Source: Saccharum officinarum
Lineage: Eukaryota; Streptophyta; Magnoliopsida; Poales; Poaceae
Length of the DNA stretch: 64,000 nt
Direction: 5' to 3'
NCBI GenBank assembly: GCA_020631735.1
Contig: CM036159.1
Coordinates: 20,375,511 to 20,439,510 of the forward strand
The position numbers were made by a program, and so were the translations under genes. The notes under the pieces were generated by a model, which was not told the DNA's origin, made no database searches, and saw only the letters and a program-made list of their open reading frames with translations. Positions 33,790 to 45,708 of the stretch are shown in pieces. The stretch's first letter is position 1, and each line of letters starts with the position of its first letter.

Positions 33790-36130
33790 CCATCCCATAC
33801 CTCTGGGGCTCTGCCCCCGAGAGCTCCTTCAGCTGGGATGGGAATGGGATAAGGTAACAAACCACAGATACGCCTGTACATTGGAGGGTACATACAGTTA
33901 TTATACATAGGTTCGTGTTTCCACTGATCGGAAGCAGCGAAGGACACAAAATACGTCTGGAAGGATGGGTAGTTTACACATCATATCTGTAACATAAATC
34001 AACAGTACCATAGTATAATAATCAACGGTATACATATTGTAGTAGTGTACTCCCGTGGTGCTAGTCCAAAAGAATGCCCAGCCGAACTGTTCAAGGCATG
34101 GTGCTCATGTTTAACTCCAGATCGGAATGTCTGCAAGATCAGGCCATCACTGTTAGACAAGGGTGTGCAGACGTGCAATCGGACGATCGGTCTTTTGTCA
34201 GCGTCACGCCGCGACAAAAGGAGAGCACGGCTACTGGTGGCCTGGCCTGGTCGGTCCGGCCGTGCCGGTGCCGACCCTACTAACATGCGCTCCTGTCCTG
34301 GACTCCTCGTTTGCTCGACGTCCTGTCCGCGTCTGTGTTCCTGGCTTCCTCAGCTGTAACCCGTCACTGTCTAGTGGCCGTGCCCTCCTACTGAGGTACG
34401 TGTCCAGTAGCTAATCCTTGGGTGATTTGGGTTAGACGCGTGGTTAACCTTCTCGTTCTCAAGTAACTACGCGCTTTGTTGAGACTCGTTGCTGCCTCCT
34501 GGACGCTTTATTGAGACGCGTGCATCTGCAATGTTATCCATGTCAGATCAGTGGCATGTTTTGTACGTAAAAAGAAATCAACAGTTGTGTAGAGTGGAGA
34601 CCCTGTTACTGTGTTATACAGAGTATGGACACGAGTATTCTAGTTGCTAGCAGCCTAGGAAGGCCAAGTTGAGTATTTTTTTTTAAGACAGTAACCGATT
34701 TTATTCAGCTTTTTTTTGGAACATTTAAACAGGAAAAATTATTTATATTTATTTATGTATGAGGTGCTCAGATCCGCATTTATGATCTTTAAGGCTTTAA
34801 TTATTGGCAGTGCTTTGCAAGAAATGTTGCCAAGAGTATTATGTTTGCCTTTACGTCTCGGCTGCTTTACCTGATCGATTCAAGTACGATTGTCTTCTCC
34901 CCACAAGGCCACAACTGAGCAGGACTACCGTTAGCAGCAACAGCAAGACAAGTATCTCCTTTTGTTTTCCCCTCTCATTTCTTTGTTTGCTCTTGTTCAT
35001 ACAAATTTTTTTAAATCAAAACATCTAAAGTTTGACTAAAATTATAGAGAGAATTACAAAGATTTACAACATCAAATATAGGTATCTACGAAAATATAAT
35101 TAATAAAGAATCTAATTATGTTTATTTGGTATCATAAATGTTATTATTTTATTATATAAATTCAAGTTTTGTTTAGATGTTGGTATAGGTACGAGTATTG
35201 GGTAGTTGGGGCTATTTAGTTGACCACATGGTAAAATTGTTTGGTCCAAGTAACATCTTCATTTCAAACGCATGGAGTTAGGATCATCTGCCTAGCCAAA
35301 CGCTGCTTTCAAGGCATGAAGCAAAAAAAAACCCTTAATGCATGCTTTTCCTTTTTTTATCCAAAATTTCAAGTGCATTCGCCGAAACATCTCTCGTTTT
35401 ATCATGGTCTAAATTGACAGCTTTAGGGACGGCAGTAAAAAATCGAAGTGTTCCATCAATTCGACTTTGCATGCTTACATGCCACTGGGAGATTTGAGAA
35501 TCGTTTCATGCATGTTAGGTTCATGCATTATACATCATCCATACAAGGAACAACTAGTATAGTATAGACCATGGAAGGGAACACACAGAACTGTGGTTTA
35601 CCGTCTTACTAGGGATGCTGAATTTACTTTCCTTGGGTCATTGGTCGATCCAAAGTAGTAGTATATGGAAGGAAAGGGATGAAGTAGGGTAGGTGACGGA
35701 TGAAGTAGGGTATGGAAGGAAAGGGAACACAAAGAACACAAAGCATGGATGTCACGGTATGGTTCGTGCGGCGCTAATATATTGTTTTTTGAACGTGGCG
35801 CAGTATTGCATTTGACACCTATCGAAATGGAGCAGTTTCCTATGGCTATTGTTTTGACTTTTTTGTGGACCAAGGCAAAGGGCAAATAGTCCTTGATTTT
35901 ATTGGCTAGCAGGGCTAGCCCATGGACCCATAGTCTCAGATACTCCGCCAGGCCACAGCCACAGCGCACAGCGGCCAGCGCCCTGTTTTGAAAATTTCCT
36001 GCTCCAACGATGGGATCTCGGTCAGAGATGGTGAAGGAAAGCTGCTCGCAAAATTAAAATCCCCCACCCGGGCATCCTAACAGTACGAGATACTGGTTAC
36101 TAGCTCTAATATAATTTTTTAATAATATTA
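33790..36130. other. 3' flank and intergenic region
   Basis: Contains the 3' UTR of the galactosyltransferase. Poly(T) at 34676-34685 and 34711-34719 with TTTTATTCAGC, and the 35860-35950 segment, look like LINE 3'-end debris. A 34990-35200 AT-rich segment (CATCTAAAGTTTGACTAAAA) resembles Stowaway-type MITE interiors. No gene seen. Confidence 0.45.
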
Positions 36131-36371
36131 GGCCTTATTTAGATGGCAAAAAATTTATCTAAAAAGTGTTGTAGCACTTTCATTTGTATTCGTTAATTAT
36201 TGTCCTATTATGGTCTAAGTAGGCTCAAAAGATTCGTCTCTTAAATTACAGACAAACTATATAATTAATTATTTTTAAACTACATTTAATGCTCCATACA
36301 TACGTACAAAGATTTGATGTGACGGGAAATCTTGAAAACTTTTCAACTTTTCACCCCATCTAAATAAGGCC
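36131..36371. mobile_element. Tourist-like MITE (PIF/Harbinger)
   Basis: Begins GGCCTTATTTAGATGG and ends CCATCTAAATAAGGCC, a perfect 16-bp inverted pair, flanked by TTA on both sides (36128-36130, 36372-36374). Interior motifs CTAAGTAGGCTCAAAAGATTCGTCTC and TTTAATGCTCCATACATACG are those of a very common grass MITE. Length 241 bp. Confidence 0.88.
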
Positions 36372-37982
36372 TTAACTTTTAGCACACAATTCTCATCTTA
36401 ATATGAACAAGCCTCACATGACAACCTGGTAGTAATCTTAGAATGTGGCTATGAGACTAACTCTTGATTAAGAGAGTCTTCTCTCTTAGAATGTGGCTAT
36501 GAGACTATACAAATTAACCAATCATTCAAGTTAAGAATCATTCCAGGATAACCGAACGTGTCCTGAGTACCAGAACATTCCTGTCCTGCTCCAGAATATC
36601 CAACCTGGGATGATGATGGGGCAGTAATAAGCTTCGTTCCAGCAGTCTACGTTTTGGCCTTTGGGACTTCGGTGTCTCCTGTCCCGTGCGTGCCGTGCTG
36701 CTCGCCTGCACCTCCACGGAGATCAGAGGAGACGAGAAACGCCCCGGCCCGGGCGCTCGAGACCCAGAATCCACGTCTTGACACGGCAAAAATCCCGGGG
36801 GGCCAACCGAGAGGGTGGGTGGTCCATGAACCCGGTGTATGCAATTGCAAGCCATGGTCGACCCCCGTCCTCGATGCCCGCTAATCACCGCCGAGCCGTC
36901 TCCGATCTCCGCGCTCCGCGGGTAGGCAGGCATTGGCAAGGAGCCCGCCCCAGGGACGCGCGCGACGGGCGCTAGCGCAATCAATGCCACCAGCTCCGCC
37001 TCGTACACCTGTCTCACCCGCCAAAACCGCCCGGCGCCACCGCCGTCCACTCCACTCCACTGCTCTCTTCTCGCCGCCTGCCTCGGCAGTCGTCACCCCC
37101 AGTCCCAGTACCTGCTGCTTTATTCACCTGCCCGCCCTGCGCCGGCAAGCGCCATACATGCTCCTACTGCCGTTTGACCTCGAGCCCCTGCCTGCTCCGT
37201 GCCCCCACCCCTTTCCCTTTCCCTTTCCCCGCCATTAACCTGACGCGCACTAGGCGCAGCTGCCGCGGCCGCAGACTCGCAGTCCAGAGGTCGACGGCGA
37301 CTCCCCTCTCCCCTCGGCCCACGGGGGGAAAAGTCATTCCCTTCCCTGCTCCTGCTCGCCCGAAAAAGCTCCCGTTTTGCAGGCCCGTGCCCGCCATTAC
37401 GCCCTGCTCCAGTGCCCCGCCCCGATTCAATGCCGTCATTGCCTTCCTGAGCTCGTCTCGTCGCGCATGTCACATCCTCCCCGCTACTCTGCTCCCTCTC
37501 GTGCTCCTCTCGCCCACGCACGCATCCTCCTCACGCCTCGCTGTAAACCAGCCCTTTTGAGGCTTGGAAGCACCTGCGTGTCCGCGCCTGCCTCCCTCAC
37601 CGGCCGGAAAGCTCCAACCGAGGATTTTTGTTTGTACGCACCCGCTTGGCCCTTCTCTGGTCACATCGCCCGCTCCCGCGTCAAAAATATGAGAGGAGGA
37701 AAGTTTGGGATCAGGATCAGTTCCCCGGTGTCCCGTCCCCTCATGTGCCCGCGCCAGTGAGCCCGAAAAGGACCCTGCCGGGACGTGCGCGCCTATACCA
37801 CTTACCACCTGCCTGCCGATTCTATCTTGGCCGACCTCTCTCTTCTCGTCCCAATTCTGATTGCCGGCGAGTTCCAATCTCGGTGCCGCCTTCATGCGCC
37901 CGGGAATGCAGGTTTTGGAGGCGCCCGCCCGCTAATCTCGGCACGGTTTCGTCTCGCCAAGGCTTTGGACTTGGAGCTCGAG
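36372..37982 (+). other. upstream region and probable 5' leader of the SOSEKI gene
   Basis: From about 36550 the region is GC- and CT-rich (for example CCTTTCCCTTTCCC near 37210), with many open frames but no domain. It probably includes the promoter and first non-coding exon of the gene at 38240. Confidence 0.4.
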
Positions 37983-38210
37983 GTACCCTCACTTCGCTGC
38001 AGGCAGCCGCCTCTGTTTTTGTTTTGATTATTATTTAATTACTCGATGGAAAATTAACTGGTTGCTGCTTGTTGTCTGTGCCTTGTTGTATTTTGTGCCG
38101 CGGCGCCGTTTGATGTGATGTAACTAAAGCGGGGTTTCCGGATTCTTTCCTGCCAGCTTCTCCTGCTGCTGACGCGACGCGACTTCAGTTTCTTCTTCCT
38201 TGGAGTGCAG
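37983..38210 (+). other. putative 5' UTR intron of the SOSEKI gene
   Basis: CTCGAG/GTACCC at 37982/37983 and TGGAGTGCAG/GAGCG at 38210/38211 form a plausible GT-AG intron ending 29 nt before the ATG. A leader intron is inferred from site quality and T-rich content only. Confidence 0.4.
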
Positions 38211-38239
38211 GAGCGTGAAACTGAAGCTGGGCGCCGAGA

Positions 38240-38800
38240 ATGGAGAGCCGAGGGCGGCGGCCGCGGAGCCCCGAGCGCCAGAGGCCGGCGGCGGCGCGGA
38301 AGGTGCCGGTGGTGTACTACCTCACCCGGAGCCGCCACCTCGAGCACCCGCACTTCGTCGAGGTGCCGCTGGCCTCGCCGGAGGGGCTCTATCTCAGAGG
38401 TAAGCGACCGCGGACGCGACCTCGCATGCAATTCCAGCTTCTCTACCAGTTCTCGTTTACCGACGATGGCCTTTTTTTTCCTGGGGCGGCGGCGGCCGGC
38501 GAGTTTCAGATGTGATTAATCACCTCAACTTGGTGCGCGGCAAGGGCATGGCCGCGATGTACTCGTGGTCCTGCAAGAGGTACTGCAACACTGCTCGTTT
38601 TCCGTGACGTTTTCTTGAGCAGCTTTTCTTGGCGAATTTTTGGGTGCTTCCGTGTTGATCGGTCAGTCGATGGTTTTCAGGAGCTACAAGAATGGGTTCG
38701 TGTGGCACGACCTTTCGGAGGATGACCTCGTCGTCCCGGCAACCGACGGCGAGTACGTGCTCAAGGGCTCCGAGCTCGTGGACCAATCCCCTTCAGGTGA

Positions 38801-38837
<37 letters not shown>

Positions 38838-41520
38838 ATTCGCATATTATTTATATTTCTGAACTTGTACTAGAAAATTCAGTGTTAAATGCCTCAACTC
38901 AATTCGTGACAGTGTTGGTTGCTCGCTGATTACTAGTATTTTCTGGCTGTTTAGGTCCATTTTACCCCGTCAGTAACGGCAACCAAAAGCAACCGAGCAG
39001 ACCAAAAGAGGGTGCACGGCAGCCATTGCCGAGAGATCAGTCCTACCCATCCTCCCCTCCTAGCGTGATAGTTAGAGAATCCAAGGCCCGACGGTCACCG
39101 TCTGTGCCTTCACAAGATGAGGATGACACCCCCTCTCCGTGCAGGGATCGCTCCTTGGAGACCATGTCACAGGAGTTGGAGCCCCAGAGGAATGAGAGGA
39201 CTCAACTGCCAGCGAGCGGGTCTGCGAGCCCAGTGGAGTTCAGAGTTTACAAGCCCACCGGTTGCATGGATGCTGCAACTCAAACTGATGATCTTGGCAG
39301 AAGATCGGGTCGCAGAGCACCCGAGATACGCAAGAAGAGTCTGAGCACAGATCATGATGCTGTCGTTCGTGAAATTACAGAGTACAGGCAAAGCCATCCT
39401 CGCCGGTCAGCAGATCTCCAAGGGATCTCCAGGGAACTCCTGCACCAGTGTATTACTCCATTGAGCATACCGTCGACCCGTGGCAAGTCCGAGAGTTTAG
39501 AGTCATTGATACGAGCAGATAATGTGACAAACAGCTTTAGGATTCTTGAAGAGGAGGATATTGTTGTGCCCACCTGCCCGAAGCTAAAGCCGACAAATGT
39601 ACTGATGCAGCTCATCACTTGTGGCTCACTTTCGGTGAAAGATCGTGAAAATGCCGGAATCGTTCAGACATACAAGCCAAGGTTCCCAAACCTGAAGTTC
39701 CCCTCGCCGTTAATTTCCCGCACCATGATGATGGGTGAGCTTGATTACCTGTCAGAAAATCCCAGATTAATGGGAATGAGGTTGGAAGAAAAGGAATACT
39801 TCAGTGGGAGCCTTATTGAGACTAAGATTCCAAGAGATGTTCCAGCTGAGAGGTTTTCAGCGCTTAAACGGTCTTCTTCCTACAATGCAGAAAGGTAAGC
39901 TCAGTGCTTCACTTTGATCTTAATAGTGTACTTAAATAACTTAATACTTGGATACAATTTCTGGGTACACACAAATATTTGGGATAGACTAACTGTTCAA
40001 ACCATACATAATTCCATGACGTACTTAATGGCTGTAGATTTTGAAGAAAATATTTAGCTAGAGCAACTCAACTGTCGAGACCATCTAATCCATGAATTCA
40101 TACTATTGTGTATTGCAGAGTTTGCTTGTCCTTGTGCTTTTAGCTTATCAATTTGATTTTTGTTAGTTATGTTTCCTTTTCCAAAATTATTTCTCATCAA
40201 GAGTAGATCCAATGATATATGGGCATTGAATCCAAAATTTTGCACTAATTGCTGATAGGGATGCAAAACATTATTGGTTGCATATATGTTTTGCAATTTG
40301 GTTGGGTCTGTTTTAGGCTGGGATCAGAGAGTTAAGAGTTGGAGAAGAGCCATGTACTGGAGAATGTCTATGAACGCTAGGACCATTGCTTTTGCGGTTG
40401 CCTAACACTAACAGGTTGATACCAGAAACACTGTACGGTTGTCATATAATGCCATCATGTAGCTGGCATGTATCTATCAAACAAAATAGCAAAGTACGGG
40501 AATCTACCTGCCGGGAGAGAATTTGAGGCCTGCAGGATCCCAGATTGGTAATGAGAGGGTTGTAAATAAGGCGTGGAGCAACATGACAAAACACTACAAT
40601 CTCTCTCTGTTTCATTCATTTCCTATTTTACTTTCTTGGAACTATCTGAATGTTAATACTATGCTTAGGCAGGGGCCATGACTAGTTATGGTGAACCGGC
40701 TTAGTATAGTAAAGATGTCACCGAAAATACAGATCGGAGGGGTGAATTCTCTTTCCGTCACTTTGTTGCTGTCACCAATCCACTTCTGAAATTCCCCTCA
40801 CTCTCCCAACACGAGCCGCTTGTCAGATGTATAGGACCACGTTGCTGGCTGCCAGGCAAGATTCTCCTGTTGCTCTACTGAAATACAGAAGCGACCCTGT
40901 TGGTTCATCCTCATGAACAGTCAGTTGCATTGTATCTTTCCAAGCTGTCATTCTATTGGCAGGACCATTTTTAAAAGAAAATACTCCTACTGCAACAAAG
41001 AAGACAGTGGGTTCCATTCCAGTCATCTGCATTGCTACTAGATCATGGTTTCTTCAGTCTATTAAAAACCCAAAATTTACCTGGCAGAGCCGCAACTTAA
41101 TTTAACATTCGCCATGGCGCACTTGACATATGATTTGATGGCCTAGGATTGTGCTTGGCATATGTATTTTATTTTTGTTTCATGGTGGAACATGCTCTCA
41201 CACGTGAACTAATCTGCAGGGCCGGCGACGCTCTAGATTGCACAAGACGTGAAGAGGATAAAACCGACGACACATCATCGCGCACGAGGTGCCTCCCCCG
41301 GACGCCAATCCTGTCATCCTTCCTGCACCCGAAGGGCGACTCGCTGAAATCTCCCGTCTCGGACTGCCGGCGGAGCTCCTCGGCCCGGTTGGACTGCGAT
41401 TTGGCCTCCGGGGACGGGAGCAGGAGGTTCGCCGACGCCGCGGTCGCGTCCGCAACTACAACTACAAGGGCGGACTCGTTCAGGAAGGAGGAGAGGCTCG
41501 TCAAGATCGAGGAAAGTTAA
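38240..41520 (+). CDS. SOK-like: SOSEKI / DUF966 polarity protein, C-terminus truncated by loss of a splice donor
   Basis: Exons 38240-38399, 38510-38579, 38681-38796, 38955-39894, 41220-41520; phases agree and give 528 aa. Residues about 20-112 form the DIX-like oligomerisation domain of SOSEKI proteins (VPVVYYLTRSRHLEHPHFVE, YLRDVINHLNLVRGKGMA, MYSWSCKRSYKNGFVWHDL, YVLKGSEL). Further family motifs are CMDAATQTDD, NVLMQLITCGSLSVKD and MMGELDYLSENPRLMGM. SOSEKI proteins polymerise at polar cell edges and guide division orientation. The last exon should splice after GAGGAAAG at 41516, but the donor reads TTAAGT instead of GTAAGT, so translation stops at once (41518-41520). The expected final exon is intact at 41702-41786; with it the protein would have 555 aa. 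The other donors and acceptors are normal. Confidence 0.9.
38803..38834. repeat. (AT)16 microsatellite in intron 3
   Basis: Sixteen uninterrupted AT units starting six bases after the exon 3 donor of the SOSEKI gene. Confidence 0.95.
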
Positions 41521-41701
41521 GTGCCGCCCGTGGCCTTTCTTACCTGAACCTACTGAACTCTTTGTCAGTGCTCGGTATGCACTCGATCGATGCTTTTTGT
41601 TTGTTTTGGCCCCGTCGTCGTCTTGACGCAGTGGAATAATCCGGGCGTGTGGTCCGATCCTTCTGGTATTGAGGGTTGTGCTTTGAACCGTGTTCGTGCA
41701 G

Positions 41702-41786
41702 GCTGTCGTCCGGAGCCCGCGTCGTGATCCACTACACCGTCCCTTGCAACGACAGTGACGAGGGCTCTGAACGCTCAGAGGAGTGA
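41702..41786 (+). pseudogene. stranded last exon of the SOSEKI gene
   Basis: After a good acceptor (GTTCGTGCAG), 85 bp in the phase expected from exon 5 encode LSSGARVVIHYTVPCNDSDE and a Ser/Glu-rich end, then TGA. The GARV(V/I)I motif near the C-terminus is known from grass SOSEKI proteins. With the donor at 41517 mutated it should not be joined efficiently. Confidence 0.7.
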
Positions 41787-42084
41787 CGATGCTGGAGGCA
41801 TCCTGCTGCTGCTTTGGCAAATTAGTGAGGGTTTACATTGCTTGAAACATGCATTCAGCTAGATGACCCTTTTTTTCCCCCGGTTTTTTACTTTCTTCCC
41901 TAGAAATTTTAGGTCCCTTATCATTGTATAAGTGCCTATTATAGTGTATCATTTATGCGTTTTGCAAAAAAAAAGGTATCGTTTATGTATTTTCTCCGCT
42001 GTGGTTTCAAAAAAAAAATCTTGTATTGGTCAGTGATAGATTTTTTTGAGTTGATGGTCAGTGATAGATAGATGATAGAACGGT
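41787..42084. other. 3' flank of the SOSEKI gene
   Basis: AT-rich 3' UTR and spacer; no other feature seen. Confidence 0.5.
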
Positions 42085-42860
42085 AATGCTACCATTAAGA
42101 CTTTCGGAAGGCCGGACGCCTCTCGCTCCACTCACTGCTGCATGCGCTGCTCGTCTAAAAAATCAAATCCCCACGGAAGCTCGTCTCTCCCACTCCGTGC
42201 TCGTGCGTCGTGGCTTCACGGCACTGTGCGGCCGTTCGATCGTCCCATCCACCGTGCTTCTGCCTCCGTGCCTCGCAGCCGCTCACTTTGGCGCGACGTC
42301 GCCACCTGCCATCCCCTGCGGCCCCCAATCCCTGCGGCACCTCCTCTCCCACACAGAGGAGGAATCCTCCACGTGAGGTACGATGCTAGCCACCCCGCCG
42401 ACTGCAGCTGCCGCCGGACCTGGTTGTCGGCGCCTCGCCCTGCGCCGCCAAGCTCCATGCGTTTGGTCAGCGAGTGCAGTGGCTCCTCCGCCCCCGCCGC
42501 GCCCAATCCAGGCGCCCAGGAGAGGGAGGCATCGTTGGCAGGCCAGGCGCAAGCGCAACTGGCCACTGCCAGGCCACACCCAACATCCTCGGCTACCCGC
42601 TGGCTGGAACCGGCCGTCCCCCGCTCTACGCTACGTCGTACGGAAGGTACAAAACACATGCTGCAAGCGTCCGTTTCAAGTGTTTCAGAGGTATGTTGCA
42701 AGTGTTCCATACGGAAGTTGCAAATGTTGATCGGGATGTTGCACATGTTGTAATAATTGTACACGTATATTGCAAGCTCTTGTTCTCAATGTTTCATCTG
42801 TTTTTTCCGACGTTTGTTGCAAATGTGTTTATCTAGATGTTGTATATGTTTTCACACATA

Positions 42861-43117
42861 CTCCCTCTATCCCTGAATATAAGGCATACACGTATTTCAA
42901 AATTCAAACTTTGTGATCTTTGACTAACAATTAACCTAATTATATCAAAAGTTTGTATTACAAAAGTAGTAGCATGAGATTTGTATTTAGAAATACTTTC
43001 TAATGATCAAACTTTTGTTCCTATAAATTATATAGTATAAGAGAAATTATATGTCAAAATATGTTCTTGAAGACCACACTAAGTCAAATCGCGTCTTATA
43101 TTCGGGGACGGAGGGAG
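42861..43117. mobile_element. Stowaway MITE (Tc1/mariner)
   Basis: Starts CTCCCTCTATCCCTGAATAT and ends ATTCGGGGACGGAGGGAG, the classical Stowaway inverted termini, with TA on both sides (42859-42860, 43118-43119). 257 bp, AT-rich, no coding capacity. Nested in copy B. Confidence 0.93.
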
Positions 43118-43420
43118 TATGATGCAATGTTGCGTATGTTTGCAACGGTTTCAAGTGTTTTTTCTGGTGTTTTTGCAAATGTTTCAGACGTATGTTTCAA
43201 ATGTTTCATTTATTTTCGGTCGTATGTTGCAATTGTTGCATCTATATGTTTCAGAACTAGATTGAGTGTTGCATCTTCCTCTTGCTTTTTTTTTTTTGCT
43301 GTCTCGCCTCAGTGTCAGACGCGGGAAGGCGGAGGCGTCACGGGCAGGCCGCACATGCTTGCGGGCGGACACACAAGGCGAGACGTGGGCGGGCAAACGC
43401 GGGACGCGAGACCACGAGAG

Positions 43421-43468
43421 GCAGCGGCACGAGCATCTGGACGGGCAGCGGCACGAGCATCTGGACGG
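43421..43468. repeat. 24-bp exact tandem duplication
   Basis: GCAGCGGCACGAGCATCTGG plus ACGG occurs twice head to tail inside the GC-rich end of copy B. Confidence 0.95.
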
Positions 43469-43497
43469 GCAGCTAGCGTTCTCACGTTCGGGCGTTA

Positions 43498-44358
43498 GGC
43501 GCGCCCAGGAGAAGTGTGGTGAAATGACAATTATTAATCAAGACCGGTTGGCCCTGAGTGGCTCTTTTTACGCTGGGCCATGTATGCAGCCCATAGGTCC
43601 ATGGGGCCTCGTAGTTGATGTGGGTTGAGAGAGGCCTGGGCTTTGAGGGCCCTGTGCCTGTTTGGATTCAAGCAACCGCCACGCGCGAGCCCATGGCTTG
43701 TTTCTGGCTGCAAGTCGGAGCTCCAACTCCAAGATTTGATGCTTTTCAGTCAGAGCAGATGCGATGGGAATGGGTCCCAACCATAGCTCATTCAAAACCA
43801 TAGCTTAATGGGTCTCAATGGGATCACATTGCCTGGTTTATTCAGCATCAGTCAAATGTCAAAACCATAGCTTCGCTTAGAATCTGTGTAGTATGCAGTA
43901 AACATGCCTGAAACCCTGCAAATTGTCGCATAGTAGCTTCCCCTTCTTATATTCAGTTTAATAAGCATGACGAAACCCAATCATTAGTTCAATCTGGTTG
44001 CTTAATGAACTCGCGCGAACAATATCAACAAGGAACTAATGCGAATCTATTTCTTGAAAGAAATTTGATGCAATTGTAACATACAGTAATCAACAAGCGG
44101 CACGGGATAGTTAATCTTTACTGTCTACATCTTCTCCAGTGGGGAATTAGAGAGAGAGAACGATCAACAATTTTTTTTTGCCGTGGCTGCCAAATACAGT
44201 AAACAGCCAATCGTCCCAACTAATCTTGGACGAAGAAACAGAGAGGGTGTTACAAACATCACGAAGATTAAAGATTTTTACAGCTTGTATACATGTAGCC
44301 AGCGGTGATAACAACTCAACAAGATCACCAAAGATTTAAGCCCTAATCCTGGCACCCC
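43498..44358. other. intergenic, includes 3' flank of the PB1 gene
   Basis: No gene or clear repeat recognised. Confidence 0.5.
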
Positions 44359-45201
44359 TCACTCCAACTCCCAGATCGCTCTTCTGCTCTCCACGGCCTC
44401 CTCGACGTCTCTGCTCGTCGCCTTCTCCCTCGCGGCTGCTGCTTCGGTGGAAACCGCCGCCACCCGCCCTGCCGCCTCCGCCGCGGGCACCGGAGGAGGA
44501 GCGGCTACCTTCTTCGACATGTAGGGCAGTGCGTACGTCGGACGCGCAGGCGGTGGCGCGGGCGTGTACCGGTCACGGCGCTGGCAGGAGCAGCAGCAGC
44601 AGCAGAGCTGGTGGAGATGGTGGTGGTGGAAGGACGGCTGCATGTGGACTCCTCCCGCGAGCTCCTGCGCGCTGTGGACGCGCCGCGTCGTCGGCCGGTG
44701 CTGGTGCTGCGCTCGCGCGGCGACCGCCTGCTCGCTCTGCACGCGCCGCATCGACGACAGCGGCGCCAGGGGTGGGAGCCCGGCCGCCATCGCTCTCTTT
44801 GGACCGTCCGAGGAGGAGGATGCGGTGGTGGTGGTGGTGACGAAGACACGGAACCTCGCGGCCGGCCGCGTGGCGCGCAGGCGGTCGTACTCGTCGCGCA
44901 TGTGCGCGACCTCCTGGTCGCAGGTGACCGTCACGAGGACGTCCTCGAGGCCCTCGTCCGCGAGGCGGTGCCTGATGCTGATGGCGCGCACCTCCGCGGC
45001 CGAGCCGCCGCCGGCCATCTCCGCCAGCCGCGCCGCCAGGTCTCGGAAGGACACCGCGCGCGACACGACGAGGACGCGCGTCTCGCCGCCGACGTACCGG
45101 GGCTCGCCGTCCGGCCCGCAGGGCTGGAAGCGGCCGCCGTGGCTGCACAGCAGCTTCATGTGCGTGTCGTCGCCGCGGCGGGAAGCTGGTTCTGGCGCCA
45201 T
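44359..45201 (-). CDS. PB1-domain protein (octicosapeptide/Phox/Bem1p), intronless
   Basis: 280 codons from ATG at 45201. The PB1 domain lies at about residues 15-115: MKLLCSHGGRFQPCGPDGEP and RYVGGETRVLVVSRAVSFRD, with the conserved Lys of the basic face, and DVLVTVTCDQEVAHMRDEYD near its end. PB1 domains mediate heterotypic or head-to-tail protein binding; plant single-domain PB1 proteins are mostly uncharacterised. The remainder is low complexity: Thr/Ser runs, two RRV(Q/H)S motifs, a His-rich then Cys-rich stretch (FHHHHLHQLCCCCCSC, about 190-206), and an acidic/Ala-rich tail. The gene is extremely GC-rich and long open frames on the other strand are composition shadows. A TATA box lies about 120 bp upstream. 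Confidence 0.88.
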   Translation of the reverse strand: MAPEPASRRGDDTHMKLLCSHGGRFQPCGPDGEPRYVGGETRVLVVSRAVSFRDLAARLAEMAGGGSAAEVRAISIRHRLADEGLEDVLVTVTCDQEVAHMRDEYDRLRATRPAARFRVFVTTTTTASSSSDGPKRAMAAGLPPLAPLSSMRRVQSEQAVAARAQHQHRPTTRRVHSAQELAGGVHMQPSFHHHHLHQLCCCCCSCQRRDRYTPAPPPARPTYALPYMSKKVAAPPPVPAAEAAGRVAAVSTEAAAAREKATSRDVEEAVESRRAIWELE

Positions 45202-45320
45202 GGGGGCCGGGATCGGATCGATGGAGGTGGTGTGCTGGTGTGGGATCGGAGGGGTCGAGGAGATTGGTTTGGGAGAAAGGAAGCGCTATCGCGGGGCGAT
45301 AGAATGCTGCGTATTGATCG

Positions 45321-45328
45321 TGTTTATA
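45321..45328 (-). promoter_or_regulatory. TATA box of the PB1 gene
   Basis: TATAAACA on the minus strand, about 120 bp before the start codon. Confidence 0.5.
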
Positions 45329-45708
45329 CGGAGAACGCGAGGCGAATAGAAAGCAAGTCGAGTTCGAGTGGGAATTGGGAGTCCGACAAGGGATTTGAAG
45401 TTTTTTTTTTGAAACAGGGGTTTGAAGTTTTGAACTTGTGTAGGAGTAGTCGGTACGGGGTGCGGGTGCCCAACTGCATGTCTCCATGGGCCGGGGCAGG
45501 TCAATAGCCAGCACCGCCATAAACCCATAATTAGCCCACCATCAGAAAATCAGACAGACTACCGTGGGCTCAGCTAGCCCACCATCGAGTGACCACGGCC
45601 CATCAGAAGGTGATTTGGCGAAGTGTGTGATTATTTTTATTTTTTTTATTTTTTATTTTTTATTTTTGCGACGAAAGAAAGAGTGTGATTTTGTTGAGAG
45701 GGAAAAAG
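45329..45708. other. upstream region of the PB1 gene
   Basis: Contains T(n)-ATTTTT low-complexity sequence at 45632-45668; otherwise nothing recognised. Confidence 0.5.

Larger units (their letters stand above)
42085..43497 (-). mobile_element. unclassified transposon with degenerate GAAACA/GCAACAT repeats, copy B
   Basis: In minus orientation it has the same order as copy A: a GC-rich end (GCTAGCTGCCCGTCC near 43475), repeats (43260 to 42660, here reading ATGTTGCAAGTGTTTCAGA), then a GC-rich part to about 42090 (GGCCGGACGCC). A Stowaway MITE is inserted in the repeat array. Ends approximate. Confidence 0.6.

Noticed and set aside
44505..45520. Frames of 261, 298 and 315 codons overlapping the PB1 gene
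   Set aside because: Shadows of a very GC-rich true gene; the PB1 domain is only in the minus frame starting at 45201.
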